Below, one piece after another: positions 13,061 through 25,200 of a DNA stretch of 64,000 nucleotides (its first letter is position 1; each line of letters begins with the position of its first letter). A model generated the notes under the pieces. It worked only from the letters and a program-made list of their open reading frames with translations, had not been told where the DNA came from and ran no database searches. The translations under genes and the position numbers were made by a program. The stretch comes from Galaxea fascicularis (taxonomy: Eukaryota > Cnidaria > Anthozoa > Scleractinia > Euphylliidae). The stretch covers positions 3,886,983-3,950,982 of the forward strand of contig OX419343.1 in the NCBI GenBank assembly GCA_948470475.1. The letters run 5' to 3'.

Positions 13061-13275
13061 ACACGAGGGGTTTTGCTCAAGGGTCAGTTTGTTCGGCTTG
13101 TACACACAATTTGCCCCGGGAGCTTGCTCCCAAACATTTAATCGGTTTAATGTTGTGGAGCATTTTGCAGGGTGGAAAGTCTGCTTCCGAGAATCAATTA
13201 CGCAAATGAAATCATTGGTACATACGGAGGAGCTCTGCTCCCGGAGCATGCCCCCGGAGCAAAACCCCTCATGTG
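13061..13275. repeat. Fold-back element ending in ACACGAGGGGTTTTGCTC
   Basis: Left end ACACGAGGGGTTTTGCTC (13061-13078) and right end GAGCAAAACCCCTCATGTGT (about 13256-13275) are inverted copies. The element starts within 10 bp of the preceding hairpin. Confidence 0.7.
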
Positions 13276-14919
13276 TTTTGGCCTTAAAATCCGAATGAAA
13301 GGTTAGGGAGATCTTATTACTGGATGCTTGACTAGCCTAATTAGGCTTCATTCATTCGCACACTGTTTTCGAGCTCTTCTACGCTTTTTTTACGAAATCG
13401 TCGTCCTCACCGAATAAATTCAATTTGGGTTTTTAAATTTATAATAATTGCCCGGAAAAGGCGATCCTTCCCAACCGATGCCGAACTCAAAATGTGCTTT
13501 GTGTCAAACTTTGTGTTTCCAATGAATTTAGCTTTTTGACTGAAACAGCTCAAATTAAATATGTGTATATCAGCACAAAACTTTTGAGCCATGTTATGGT
13601 CGTTTTTGGTCCAAATTGACAACTGAAGAATTAGCCGACGCTAGAATAACGCTGCTGGGGACGATGTTAGCAGACAAACCCTTTTAGGGGTGTGACTGTG
13701 TTGGAGAGATTTCCAATTCATTCAACTTTTCACTGAACAATTTTGACAACTGATCACGTATCACGTTATTTAGAATTTCATTTTTTGCGAGCTATCGGGG
13801 AATGAAGCTTGTCGGTAAATGACGTCGTCGCCATTTTTGGAAATATCACCTTTCCAAAAAGAACGGTCCACTAAATCGCAGTAGTCTTACCTTCCAATCT
13901 CGGAGAGAGGAGACAAATGTGGCAACTGAATATACAAGAAAGCTGGGTCCTTGGGAATACAAGAAATTAAACTCGAAATACAAGCAAACAGCATTAATTT
14001 GTGTTATCACTTTGGGATAGCACGCATTAAATGCTGGACACAAGGGAATTTAAATAACTTTCTTCTTTAAAAGGTGGATTTACTTGTCTTTTGAAAAAGT
14101 CATGGTTCACCTACTGCCCAATCAGGCGGAAAGATGTATATTCACTGGGTCAGGACTCAAAGCTGAGGGACAACGAGTTTCCTCCCGTGATAGAATTTAT
14201 AGTTCCCGCGATCAGCAGCTTTGTTTCATACTGCTAGAGATAATGAATCAGGCACTGAAAATCTGAGTGAGATATAAAGGACTTCAATTTCGTTGAAGTA
14301 ATGTTTGTGCATTACAATACAAGGAGTTCATTGGCATAACAATGCAGATCTGCAAGACTGAGCGGCGGAAAACCGGCAGCATGTTTAACTGCATGGTAAC
14401 CCTGGCGTCCATTTTGCGGTATTCTTCCACGGCAGCTTTCTTTAGATAATTCGAAGGAAAAGTCTCCTTGAAAAACGAAAAGATTTGCAACATACCAGTG
14501 TCGCTGACCATCGACATATCATTGAATAACAAGTGTTCATTCAATATGCTTCATTCTACAAAGCCCCCGACGCCTGCAAATGAGGTCAGGACCCGTATTA
14601 TAATTTAGTTCAGTGTCCGTGGGCATAACAACACAGAGCTGGAGAACAAGTGAAAAAAAAGCCAAAGGTCTCATCAGCAAATCCCGTGGGAGGAATTCTC
14701 TGTTCAGTCGGCATGTTCTGACTCCTCTTTTGTTAGCTTGATGGAGTTGTTCAAAATTAAACGCTGGCCGAATACAGTCCCGGGCCCGTTTCTCAAAAGT
14801 CCCGGAAACCTTTCGGACCCCAAAAGCCATTTGTAAAACTGCTATCCGCTTTTTCTAGAAAGCTGGTATTTTGCTATGATTTTAAGATAGGAAAAGGCAA
14901 GTTTGTTGCAAAATTTAAT

Positions 14920-15075
14920 CGCTTGGACGAAGAGCTAACGCTCGAAACGTCAACTTTTAATCCCTGAACGGTGGTCAATTTATATTGTCAACTCCGTTGA
15001 TAGATCCAAATTTTTGTGTACAACTTCCCCACCGACGTAGCACCACAGTTTCTTCAGAAACTACCCCTTTTATTT
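14920..15075 (+). repeat. Penelope-like element terminal segment, copy 2
   Basis: Carries GACGAAGAGCTAACGCTCGA, GGTGGTCAATTTATATTGTC and CCCCACCGACGTAGCACCAC, matching 12060-12180. A short repeat just before it (14815-14900) recurs at about 53985-54062. Confidence 0.5.
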
Positions 15076-15996
15076 CATTTTGGATAAGTACTAGAGATTT
15101 GTTGTGGTTGTTGACAGTCCAGATTTCGATTATCCAGACTTCTCGATTATCCGAGCTATTCCATCTAATCCCGCTTAAAAAGGCATGATGAACAAAAGCT
15201 ATCATTACGATCTATTTTCAACTTGCTCATTGAAAAGTACGTTTATTTGAACAGTTTTAATTCCCCCTTCATTTACAAAATGCGAGTAAGACCGACGTGC
15301 GAGCTTGAAGACTGCCAGCCTTACAGAGCGGGGAACTTTGAGTCTTCGGGTATTGTTGAGGAAACTAAGCGAAAACGATGTTGTAGAATCAGGCATTTTC
15401 TTCCTTAGCCACGCAGAAGGATTTTTCTCAACGTATCTTTCGGCAACAAATGTTGTTGAACAGTTATACAACTTATACAACTCATCAGATATAAATTTTT
15501 GGAATTGAAACATATTTGCAAATAGCTAACCTAAATCCAATTTGAACGATTTAAAGCGAGAGACCCAGATTCTCTGGTTTTGTATAGATTTTTCATTTCG
15601 TTTCCTATCGGCCTATGTATTCTAACCTACGATCACGCTCTATTTTCGTTTCGATGGTAAACCTTTCCCGCGGGCGCCGACATAAGAAGACATAACAGTG
15701 ATGGTACAATTGGGCCTGATCGCAGGTTAATGTATTACAGTTTGAGTGAGGTTCTTTTTTAGCCGAGGGCGAAGCCCGAGACGTCGATCGAGGGCAAACC
15801 GCGAGACCCGAGCACGCACCGTGAGGCGAATGGGAGAGATCGAGTTGATTTTTCTTTCCCTCTCGCCTCGTGCTTCGCGCTCTGCTTAAATAAATGCTAC
15901 AGTGTCATGCAGGCCAAGTCCCCCTTTTGAAGCGATGAATTTCGTCTCCAGTGTTTGACCTGCTACTTTTTAAATTTTTTTTGCTACTTCATGTTG

Positions 15997-18900
15997 TTAA
16001 TAGTATCTGGCAGTAGTGCTCTGCCTGGTTTTAGAAGTCTTTGATACTTTGTATCCCCGTAACAGTTCTTCAGTGTCTTTCGACTCCACAGTGGGAAGAT
16101 ATGTGTACTCGTAATCCAACTGATGACTCTCTGTCGTGTCACGTGTCCACTTGAATTGTGCAAGACAGAATAGAACGCAAACCACGAACACACAGCAAGC
16201 AACGCAACGGAACGTAGCTACTGCTCCAATATGATGAATTAGAAATCCTCCTGCTATAGTGCCAGAACCAGTTCCCAGTCCCCAATACACACCTTGGAGG
16301 ATACCTGTTAAGGATTGATATTGTGGTTTTATAAGCGACGTTCAATCGAGTGTTGTTAATATAAACTAAACTGAAAATCATAACTCTTATCGATCCGAAC
16401 AGGCACAAGAAGCACCTGTGCTTCGGGTTCGTACTGTGGTTTTGATTCACTGCGTTATGTATTTTTTACCAAAACGCGCGCTAAACAACCGAACCAAAAC
16501 TTATAGTAACTTAAAGGGGTGTTTACGCCGGCGCCAGTTTCACACCGGGATGGCTACTTGATTTCGTCTCGCCTTTACATGATTCGTACTGCTAGAAAAA
16601 AGGGGACTCATTTCTCCTCATCCTCGACTTCGCCATCTTAGATTGAGGAAAATTACACATGCGCTACCCTTTCCAGTCTACCGAGAGCCAATTTCATATC
16701 GAAACGAGTGGTTGTTGCATGATACCGTTGCGAGATTTCGCCGAAATGATATAATGGTATCGGAATGAAATTCTCGCCAGGGTACAGCAACCGGGTTGAA
16801 CTCGCGCCAGTATGGTTCGTTCCGGTACGACATTTTCTGGTGGTATCATGTAAACGAATACAGAGCCATATGAGGAAACCGGATTTGAACTCGCTTCGGG
16901 ACGAAAGTCCCCCCGGTATCGTGTAAACACCACCTTACATGTATTCTCCCCGCCCTTGGGATCGGTTACAAATATTTGCATCGAATTCTCATTGCCCTGG
17001 TTCATTATGCTGCATACTCCTGCTCTCATTGGCCAACAGTAATCATCACGTTAGTTTTGGCTTGAGCAGTTAATAGGGACTTTTAGATTTGAGTACGAGT
17101 CACGCGAGATTGATCTCGTACTCGTACTCAAATCTAAAGGTCCCTAATGGAACTGAACCACTTCAGAGAAATGCGAAAACATACTTAATTACTTTCGATA
17201 CACAAGTTTCGCTCGTCCAAAGCCGGTATCTCAAGACAGGCAAGATTACCAGCAGTTTTGTTTTTTTTGTCAAGGTCACACCACTTTCTATCATAAAGAG
17301 CATAAATCTCATTAGCGAGCATTTCTGGACATATCTCGATCACTCTTCCGAACGGACGGGAAACTTGTGTAAATTGGAGAGGCTACGTTACTCGTGGCTT
17401 CTCATAGTTTCATCTCTTTTTAAAAATGCATTGCGCGCTAATGCTTGCTCAAGTGGAGGCAGGATGGCCGAGTGGTTTAGGGCGCTGGATTTCAATGCGG
17501 TGGCCCGGGTTCAAATCCCGCTCTAGCCACTAGCTGGTGTTGTTCTGGGTTAGTACCTGGTTCAACTCCTCGGTCATCCATGTAAATAGCCAACTGGTCT
17601 GCCTCCCGCCAGTTGGGATTCTTGGCTCTGTTATTTTCATTTGTATTATTTGTTTCATTGGCCTTGAAAAGCCCCTCTAGGGGAGTGGTCAATTAAGTAT
17701 TTATTTATTATTTATTTATGGTCGAAGTGCGGGCTAATGCCTACAGAAGAAAGTCTTGACCTTAGTTGTTGATCATTTATACGTATGCATTGCACGCGTT
17801 ACCTTGAATAGTTGTCACTGAGTCAGAAGACGCTGCGCCTGCCATATATGAAGTACAGGCTGACCAAGACGCCGCATAAGTGCATCCAACTAACATTTCT
17901 ATTGGTAGAACCCACCAGGGATCATTGAGTAAAGAGTACAATGTAAATGCTATGCCATAAGATATCAAAGCGCAGATCATGATTTTAATCTGTCCAACGG
18001 CTTTAATGAGGCTACCAGCCAGAAAAAACGTCAGTAAATCGAAGGTGCTACGGCATATGACGGCGACACCCATTAATGTTTTGGTCGCGCCCAAGTCCTC
18101 AAGAAACCAGTTGAGGAAACTGTGGGACATTCCGTGACCTACTCCCATAAAGCATGCCGCCGCAAGGCAGGAGCCATAGTGGATGTTGCAAAGCGCTGAA
18201 AACACACTCGCGTGTTTCGTGTCAGTTTCTTTGTACTTAAACTTAAAAGTCGTTGATATGAACAACGTGCCTAGCATCAGTAATGCAAACACGCAAAAAC
18301 AAATCATGTAATCCGTGTATTGATCACCACAAACGACATGCCGTGACCTCTCCAGGAGAACTCCAACAAAAAACGAAGATAACCCGAATCCGAGCGAACC
18401 CCACAGTCGTTGTTTTCCATAGTATCGTCGTTCTTCGCCGAGGTGCTCCAGCAACGATGCATCTGCGAGGGTGGTCGATGGAGCCTCCAAAAATTCGCCA
18501 ACAACAACTAGGACGAGAAGAATCGTGAATATTCTCTTGAGCTCAAAGGAATTTGTTTTTAACAAATTTTTCATCCATATTTGCATGTTTGAACCTGAAT
18601 TTTCCACAATTTGAATGTTTGTCACTCGTTGTTCCTGTAAGGAGCTACTTTCATTCGCCTCTCCGATGCTAATATTCACATGACTGCTCGTCTGCAAAGT
18701 CCCAGATAATTTTTTAGCTTTTTGAATTAAACTGCCGTTGTTGCTTAGTGCATAAGTAGAAACTGCTTCCTCGTAACCTTTCAAACCGGGTTTTGGTAAA
18801 ATATTAGTCACATCGTTAGCCTTCTGCAGCAGGACTTCTCGTTCCATCTCTGCTTGCGTTTTATATTCTTCACTCCCACCATCGTCAACCGCTACGTTTC

Positions 18901-20755
18901 CGTCTTTAGTAACTAACGCTGCTGTTTGTGAGTTATTTTCTGTGGAAGAGCCATCAAGCAACGCATTTCCAGAACCACTCAACGAGTCACTAAATAGAAA
19001 GACGTCATTTGATATTTGATCATTAGAAGCGCTTCCCTCTTTCGTTTCCTTGAGGTCAGGAATACCTACCACAGGTCTTGTTCGGTGATCATGCATTACA
19101 ATCTGTGTCCCTGGACCATGAAGTTTCTTTACGTGACTGAGTTTATCTTTGCCCTTGGAGGAACTTTTGTTTTCGTTGTGAACGTAAATCGGAAGAACAG
19201 CTTTATGGGTCAAAGTATGATTTGAGAAAACGGGATTTTGAGTAGAGACATCGCTTACTTGAAAATGGCTGAGAACCTCATCCTTTCCTGTAACAAGAGG
19301 GCTGTTCCCATTCACTAGTTTTTGCGGATTCTTAAATCCGACGATCTTAGATAGCTTTTCTTGTAGTTTTACCAAGTTATCCTTGTCATTGCTATCTGTT
19401 GGCTGCTCGCTTGTGTGCGTGAAAATATAAGACGTATTCCCATGCACCTGTGTCACAATCGGTTGCTTCGAGTGTAAAACATTTTCATGGGAAACAAACT
19501 TGGTTAAATTTTCTGTACGAAGAAGTGGTCCGACAAAATCCTCGGGACCGTCTCCACTAGCTTCATTTACAGAGTTCGCCGCCGTATAATTATCCAGATC
19601 GTGTGGAATTATAATTCTCGAAAACTCGATGACAACGGGTGGTGATTCTTTATTTTCTCGCCTCTTATCAGTCGACGAATTGTAATTCGTTTCCATTTGT
19701 CTTGCAGGTGACTCGGAATTAGACGTGACATTTTCTCTGGTAATATTATAAAGTTTAGTGGCGTTTTGTCCACCAAATTTTCTGGAACTTAATTCAACCT
19801 TCCCAGTAGTTTTGTGAGTGAAATTTTTCGAGAAATGTTTTCGCCTGTTGCCTTCGTCAGGTGATTTAATGTTTGTGTAAAAACGCGAAAGGTGCTTTGA
19901 TTTAATTTGCTCGCTCGACAGTGAAAGTTCTTTACTGGTGGCCGTTTGTGATGTATTATTTGCCCTGTTTTTAAATCTTGGACCTTGCTTGTTATGAAAG
20001 CGCTGAGCCTTGTTTTTAGATATATTTGGTTCCCTCAGTTTGGGATTTAAACTTAGAGAAGGACCATTTTCTTCTCGAGAACGATGGTTCTGTTGTTCTT
20101 TGCCTCGTTTTCTCGAAACTGAAGCATAAGTTGAATTTATTGGAAGAAACGTTCGTCTATCGTGGGAAATAATGTCAGATTTTCCAGCCAGTTGTAGCTG
20201 TGCGCGATTCAAAGTCTTCGAAGCTGTCGCTGGAAGACTGGTGCCTGAAGCTGTCTTAACACGTTTTTGGTTATGGCCACCAATATGAATGGGCACAACG
20301 TTCCAATCGGGTTGATGTGGTCTATCATTTGCTTCTTTCACGTGAAACCCAGCTTGGTGCCACAGAGAGCGTCTGAAAAATCCTGTCTTTACTTTTGTGT
20401 AGTTCAGTATACGTTCATGGGTGCCATTTCCCTGGCGAACTTCACAGATTTCGTTGGTAGGCTCCACAAACGCTAAAGCCATTGTCATGATAAGCCAAGA
20501 AAGCACTGACATAATGAGCACTGACTTGCGCTTCCTGTATCGGTCGGCCATGATCGCCCAGAATGGCGCGCTGGCAAGCTGAACGATCGGCCGTAAACCA
20601 AGTAACAAACCAACTTGACTCGCAGGCAGTCCAATCTGACGGAAATAAACCGGTAGATAAGGAAAGATAGAGCCAAAACCACTAAGAAAAAAGAAGTAGA
20701 AAGCTTTGTAAACTAGCAAGTCGCGATTAATCCGAAACCACGGCTGTTCAGGCAT
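15997..20755 (-). CDS. MFSD6-like major facilitator transporter with giant loop (paralogue B)
   Basis: Same family as paralogue A; substrate unknown. Coding exons 20755-17803 and 16304-15997, joined at the same phase-1 site (donor GTAACG, acceptor CTTAACAG), giving 1086 aa. Residues 1-100 hold FPYLPVYFRQ, GLRPIVQLASAPFWAIMADR and the next helix. About residues 100-736 are one hydrophilic loop rich in Ser, Thr, Asn and Lys with many N-x-S/T sequons. From residue 737 the second bundle begins with VGEFLEAPSTTLADASLLEH and QRLWGSLGFG, followed by NWFLEDLGA. The last exon starts GILQGVYWGLGTGSG and ends with a tail containing YEYTYLP, a possible tyrosine sorting motif. The frame is open through the 2.95-kb exon, so the gene looks functional. 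Confidence 0.9.
16514..16937. repeat. MITE-like fold-back element
   Basis: Left end AAGGGGTGTTTAC (16514 on) and right end GTGTAAACACCACCTT are inverted copies; both sides abut TTA. The interior repeats GGTATC / CGGTATCG motifs around 16722-16752 and 16915. Confidence 0.65.
17073..17148. repeat. Short palindrome with about 27-bp arms
   Basis: Arms contain GGGACTTTTAGATTTGAGTA and its inverted complement TACTCAAATCTAAAGGTCCC, with a loop of about 19 bp. Confidence 0.75.
17452..17719 (+). repeat. tRNA-derived SINE (Leu/Ser-like head), family 2
   Basis: The head GGATGGCCGAGTGGTTTAGG (box A) and GGTTCAAATCCCGCTC (box B) resembles a type-II tRNA but lacks a proper variable arm, so it is not a working tRNA. 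The body ends in a TATTTATTTATTATTTATTT tail. A possible imperfect target duplication is TGCGCGCTAATGC (17432-17444) and TGCGGGCTAATGC (17728-17740). The head gives rise to a spurious MAEWFRALDF-type reading frame. Confidence 0.75.
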
Positions 20756-21124
20756 AGTGGTAGTAGTATCTGGTTCCTTGATTTGTAATGCCTCCGTTGC
20801 AGTCAGGGATCACTTGTGTTGGCTGCCTTAGAAATCAATACGGGCGTTTATAGTAGTAGGGATACGTAAGTTCATCTTCTCTTTTATCGGTCACAACCCT
20901 CGCGACTCGATCCGTTGAGTTTGTCACTCAGTAAAATTTTTCACGTAACTGCTGGGCTATGTTATTTAAGCGATCAGGTGGTTTCTAAATTATTTAAAGA
21001 TGTGTTAAATCAAGCAGAAATACTGCTCGTGATTGTTTCACCTCGAAGATGATCTCCTTTTAATTTATGTTGAAAGATCTGCTATATCAGCAGTGTAGTC
21101 AGCTGAGAAAAGCACAGTTTTTCT

Positions 21125-21710
21125 CTGAGGGGTAAGTGGGAAGAGTCCGGCTTGCCGTAAGTTACCAGCCGGTTTGAGAGGCTGATTTCGGCCTCTTAGA
21201 GGGTCCGGGTCAGGAAGATAATTCCGCCCCAAGTAGGTTAATGGGAATGAGTCTGGCTGAGACCCACCGATGGATGAGGCTGGACCCTTCGAGGGGGTTA
21301 AGTACGACTCATGGTACGACTCATGGTTCCTCCACTGGGGCTGATGGAAACAAATCCATCTGTTTTAAGAGAAACAGAATGCAAACTGCGAATCCATCTG
21401 GGCTTTTGATTCTCAGGGGTTTGAGGGGAATGAATCCATCTAATTAAGTCCTCCCAGTGAGTCCGACTGAGTCCTCCCAGGGAGTTGGGAAGCTGAGTTC
21501 GACTGGTATCCCCCCTAGAGGGGAATGAGTCCGACTTTGCCCCCTTGAGCTGAGGCCCTCCCAGCGGGTTGAAGGATAGTTGGGGGTGGTGAGGAGGATG
21601 AGCTTGGCTGGACCCTCCAAGGGGGTTGAGGGGATTGAGTCAGGCCAAGGAGTCAGGCTGGGATCCCTTGACAACTGTAAGGGAGAGGGATGAGTCCGTA
21701 GGGCTGAGGG
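21125..21710. repeat. Degenerate minisatellite-like array
   Basis: G-rich irregular units recur: GGGAATGAGTCYGRCT, GGGTTGAGGGGAT, CTGGACCCTYCRAGGGGGTT, AGTCCTCCCAG. Spacing is uneven, so it looks like an old array diverged by point changes and slippage. Spurious ORFs lie in it. Confidence 0.6.
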
Positions 21711-21900
21711 TCATCAATCCAGCTGGGTAATTTCCTCATGTTTGTTCTTCGAAACAGATTTGAAACACATGAATTCCAGGCTATCAATTTAGTTTTAATT
21801 TTCTTCGTATTTTTGTTCATTACTTGCTTTTGCAATAATGTAAAAAAAACTTGTTGTTGTTGTTGAGTTCTATATAAATCTAAAGTTACGTTATAACTTA

Positions 21901-22020
21901 GGCCCGATTCAAACGTCGGACTTCGCATGTGCCGAATCTAATGCAAATGAGAAAAAATCAATTGTTTGCCTCATTTACATTAGATTCGGCACATCTGAAG
22001 TTCGACGTTCGAACCGGGCT
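21901..22020. repeat. 120-bp MITE with TTA target duplication
   Basis: Inverted ends GGCCCGATTCAAACGTCGGA and its complement ending CGTTCGAACCGGGCT. Flanked by TTA at 21898-21900 and 22021-22023. The arms also contain GTGCCGAATCTAATGCAAAT and its inverse. A three-base TTA duplication fits PIF/Harbinger-type elements. Confidence 0.75.
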
Positions 22021-22233
22021 TTACCAGCAGTTCCCTCATTTGGAACTTCCGCTTTCTCCTTGCCCCTCCCCCTACCCAGTTCCACTTTTTGTTCTCATCC
22101 CAGTCTTCGCGCGGTTAAATGCCCGCTGACCTGGTAAATTTTCGATTCTTTTGAGAAAAATGGCCTGGTAGAACGGAAGGAGCTAACTTTGTTGCAGCCA
22201 AAATAATCATAGTTACCGAAAAACTCGAGCTTA

Positions 22234-25200
22234 ATGGCTCTGAGAAATCGGTTTCGTACTTTTCTTGGACTAGACGTAAGTGCTGCCTTTATACCTTCAC
22301 TATTGGACTGTAATATCGTGTGTGAATTTCAGCTGGGCTTCAAAAAGTATGCCCAATGTTGATATTTTTCTGTTTTCAGCTGATTACCTAGAATAGACAG
22401 TTTCTCTTTGTTTCTTGTCGACAGCGTTCGCAGAAAGACTCCTTCGAAGGGGACTCCACAGAGAACCTTGCAGAAGTTGTCTATAAGGTAGAATTCTGTC
22501 TCGATAATGAATGCCAAGTGAAATCATATCGCTGACGATTAGTGAGTGGTTTAGTATTAATTTTACACACCATTGAAGTTAAATGTGCCTTCAAGCTTGG
22601 ACAAAATCATCCACATGAAAAGTCACAATAGATTGTTAACATTGGTTTTGATATGCGGATATTAGGCATTATGATATTAGGCATGAAAATTGGTTCCTGT
22701 AGCTCAGTGGTTAGAGCATCCGACCGGTGTTACTGAGGTTGTAGGTTCGATTCCTGCCTGGGACTCTGATTTCTTTTCAGTTGTCCTTTCGCCTGTTGCC
22801 AAGCGACTAGCATTCCAGGATTTTATTAGTAATATTTAGAACCACATGAGAACAATGCGCGGAATGAGATAGTGATTTCTTTCCAAAAACACAATGCAGT
22901 GATTTTCCTAGCAATAGCTAGGGTACATGGGTAATATATAACATGCATCGATTAGCCATTAACAATGCAGTGGACATGTAGTGAGTAAACAGTACCACTG
23001 ATCAGTTGCCTCATCATATCTCTAGGACGATGCTCGGGAATTCCAAGATGACCCACGCTCTGATGAAGAGGTTTGTTTAAAAAAAAAATTATAATAACTG
23101 CTCTTTTTGTTTTTGATAGTTTTCTTAAAATTATGTTTAGTTGCAGGTACCTGCCAGTGAAAACAATGTTTGTTATCTCCACCCACACAGTTTAGATCTT
23201 GTCTTTTAATTTTGATCAATGTTGTTTCTAAAAGAGACTTTCTCTTTTTAGGTTTTAGGAGTAATAAAAGAGATTTATTTCAGTGATTCCTCTTTTGATT
23301 CAAGTGATCATGAACTTCACGTAAGTGTGATACACTACAATTTGGCCATAACATTGCTAGGCCTTAATCCTTCATGAAATCCAAGAGGATTATTTCATCC
23401 TGAACAGGATCCTAATTAACTTTATGATAAATGGCAAGCAGAAGGTTTCTGTCTGTTGATGATTGCCAGGGCATGAAGACGCAAGCTGTCTATATTATTT
23501 ATTGGGTGTGTATAGATGTTTTCTAGTGACCAGTATCTTATTTTAAAATATCAGCTCTTTATAAAGCAAACAGATCATTCAAACTGAAGGAAAGATCACC
23601 TTAGACAAAATGTTGTGACGATTTGGCAAATTCTTTAATACCATTGACAATAAATAAATTATTATTGGTGGATCAATACACACTTAACAACTTCATATTG
23701 GAGTTTAAATGATTCATAACAATTATTGAGACATTGAATATTTTGTAGGTTTCTGGTTAAAAAATGACCATGCCTTTTTTTAATTTTACATAAAATAGCA
23801 ACTTCCTGAAGCTCTTGACCTTGATGAACTTGACACATATCGCAACAATCTTCGGAGACAACTCCAGGCGGTAAGATCCAAACAAAAGTTCAACCCAGTG
23901 AGCCAATATTTTTTTCATCATCAAATTCTGCTTCATATTGATATTAATGTAGTGCACAAGTTGGAAATCCACCAACATTGCTTACCTCTACCAAAAAATC
24001 GAAAATAATGAATAATCATTGTAGACTAGAAGTCATAAAGTAAACCCTGTAATTCCCTATGTTAACATCTGTATTCTTACAGGTCTAACATAAGGTCAAA
24101 CATTGATTATCCAGACTCGTTGGGAGACCTAAAAAGATCTGCATAATAATGAGTATGAATAATGAAAATATGAATATTAATGAAGCCGTGTGTGTATTTG
24201 CTGCATACCACACTCGAATGACTTGTCAGTGATGTAATGTTAGCAACTTAGCAACAACGAAACTGAATGCACAATCGTTCACAAAACAGCTGAGTTTACA
24301 CTTTGAAAATGCAATCTGCAATGTGAGAAATGCTTTTCACACTCAAAAGCAAGACAAACATGTGGAATAAACAATTTCAGTAAGGGTTCCACAAGGCTGT
24401 GCTCTAAGAAAAGTAGTTGGGCGCCCAAACCTCTAGACCCTTGAAATCTAGGGCGTCCAGCATATAAGTTTGGTGCAAAAACTAATATTTCCTGGTCGCC
24501 CAATGGCAAAAGTAAGTCGCCAGGGGCGACTGGGCGCCGCTAGAGCACAGCCCTGGTTCCATGCCTCATTTCTGCTACTAAACAATATTCATGAAAAAAA
24601 TGGGGACTGGAGAGAAAAGTCCAGATAATTGACATTTGACTGCATTTCGTACAGTGTATGTAACAACTGATCACTTTGTATACACATTAACTCAACTGGT
24701 CTCTTGCGATCATGTCCTGAATTCTCATACTCGACATTATTGACAAGCCAGTGATATTTTAAGGAGAAATTAGATGGTAGTTCCTATTGGAATGTAAAGG
24801 ATTAAGAATAAGCTCAAGGCCTAGTACTTCAGTTAAAAATGCACAACTAACGTCCACTGAAATGCAGTTCATCAAAATAGAGGGAAGGGGTAGCCAGTGA
24901 TGGCAACATCAACTGTAAAAATCTTCCCAAAAGAATTGGTAATGGCTCTAACAGATTATCTTGTGTTGGAAAATGTTAGGTCTCAAAGACTCTGTACACA
25001 AAAGTCTTGGACAATCACAATCAGTTTGTTCAGGTAATAGACAGCATGGCTTGGAACTTTTGTGCAACTTACATTTGTAAGATGTACTTGATTGTTTAAT
25101 AAAACATCTTTCTGTATTGAAAATTGTTCAATTTACACTGTAGATATAAGTTTGATTAGGATGGACGCGTTTGGTTGCAGGCTACAAGCAGTTTCATTGT

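Larger units (their letters stand above)
10164..15996. other. Intergenic region between MFSD6-like A and B, repeat-rich
   Basis: Holds the promoter side of gene A and the 3' side of gene B. Contents: a polypyrimidine run (about 10639-10673), a fold-back (11150-11305) and an adjoining repeat fragment (11440-11515), Penelope-like remnants (12060-12765 and 14920-15075), two adjacent hairpins (12889-13275), and a repeat shared with about 53985. Short ORFs here fall in these repeats or lack codon conservation; no host gene is supported. Confidence 0.6.
16305..17802 (-). other. Intron of MFSD6-like B with three mobile-element relics
   Basis: Contains a fold-back MITE (16514-16937), a perfect-looking short hairpin (17073-17148) and a SINE (17452-17719). 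Nothing else is recognised. Confidence 0.6.
20756..22233. promoter_or_regulatory. Head-to-head spacer between MFSD6-like B and VPS50
   Basis: The two genes diverge from this 1.48-kb stretch, which must hold both promoters and 5' UTRs. It contains a degenerate minisatellite (21125-21710) and a 120-bp MITE (21901-22020). No TATA box or other core element is clear enough to call. Confidence 0.5.

Noticed and set aside
12961..13298. Overlapping ORFs on both strands
   Set aside because: They are mirror translations of hairpin arms, not genes.
17089..17526. 145-codon plus-strand ORF ending in a MAEWFRALDF-like peptide
   Set aside because: The 3' part is the translated head of a tRNA-derived SINE and the rest is intron of MFSD6-like B; no conserved protein is seen.
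22691..22770. Possible tRNA gene
   Set aside because: D and T arms fit but the anticodon arm does not fold and non-tRNA sequence continues; a SINE head is more likely.
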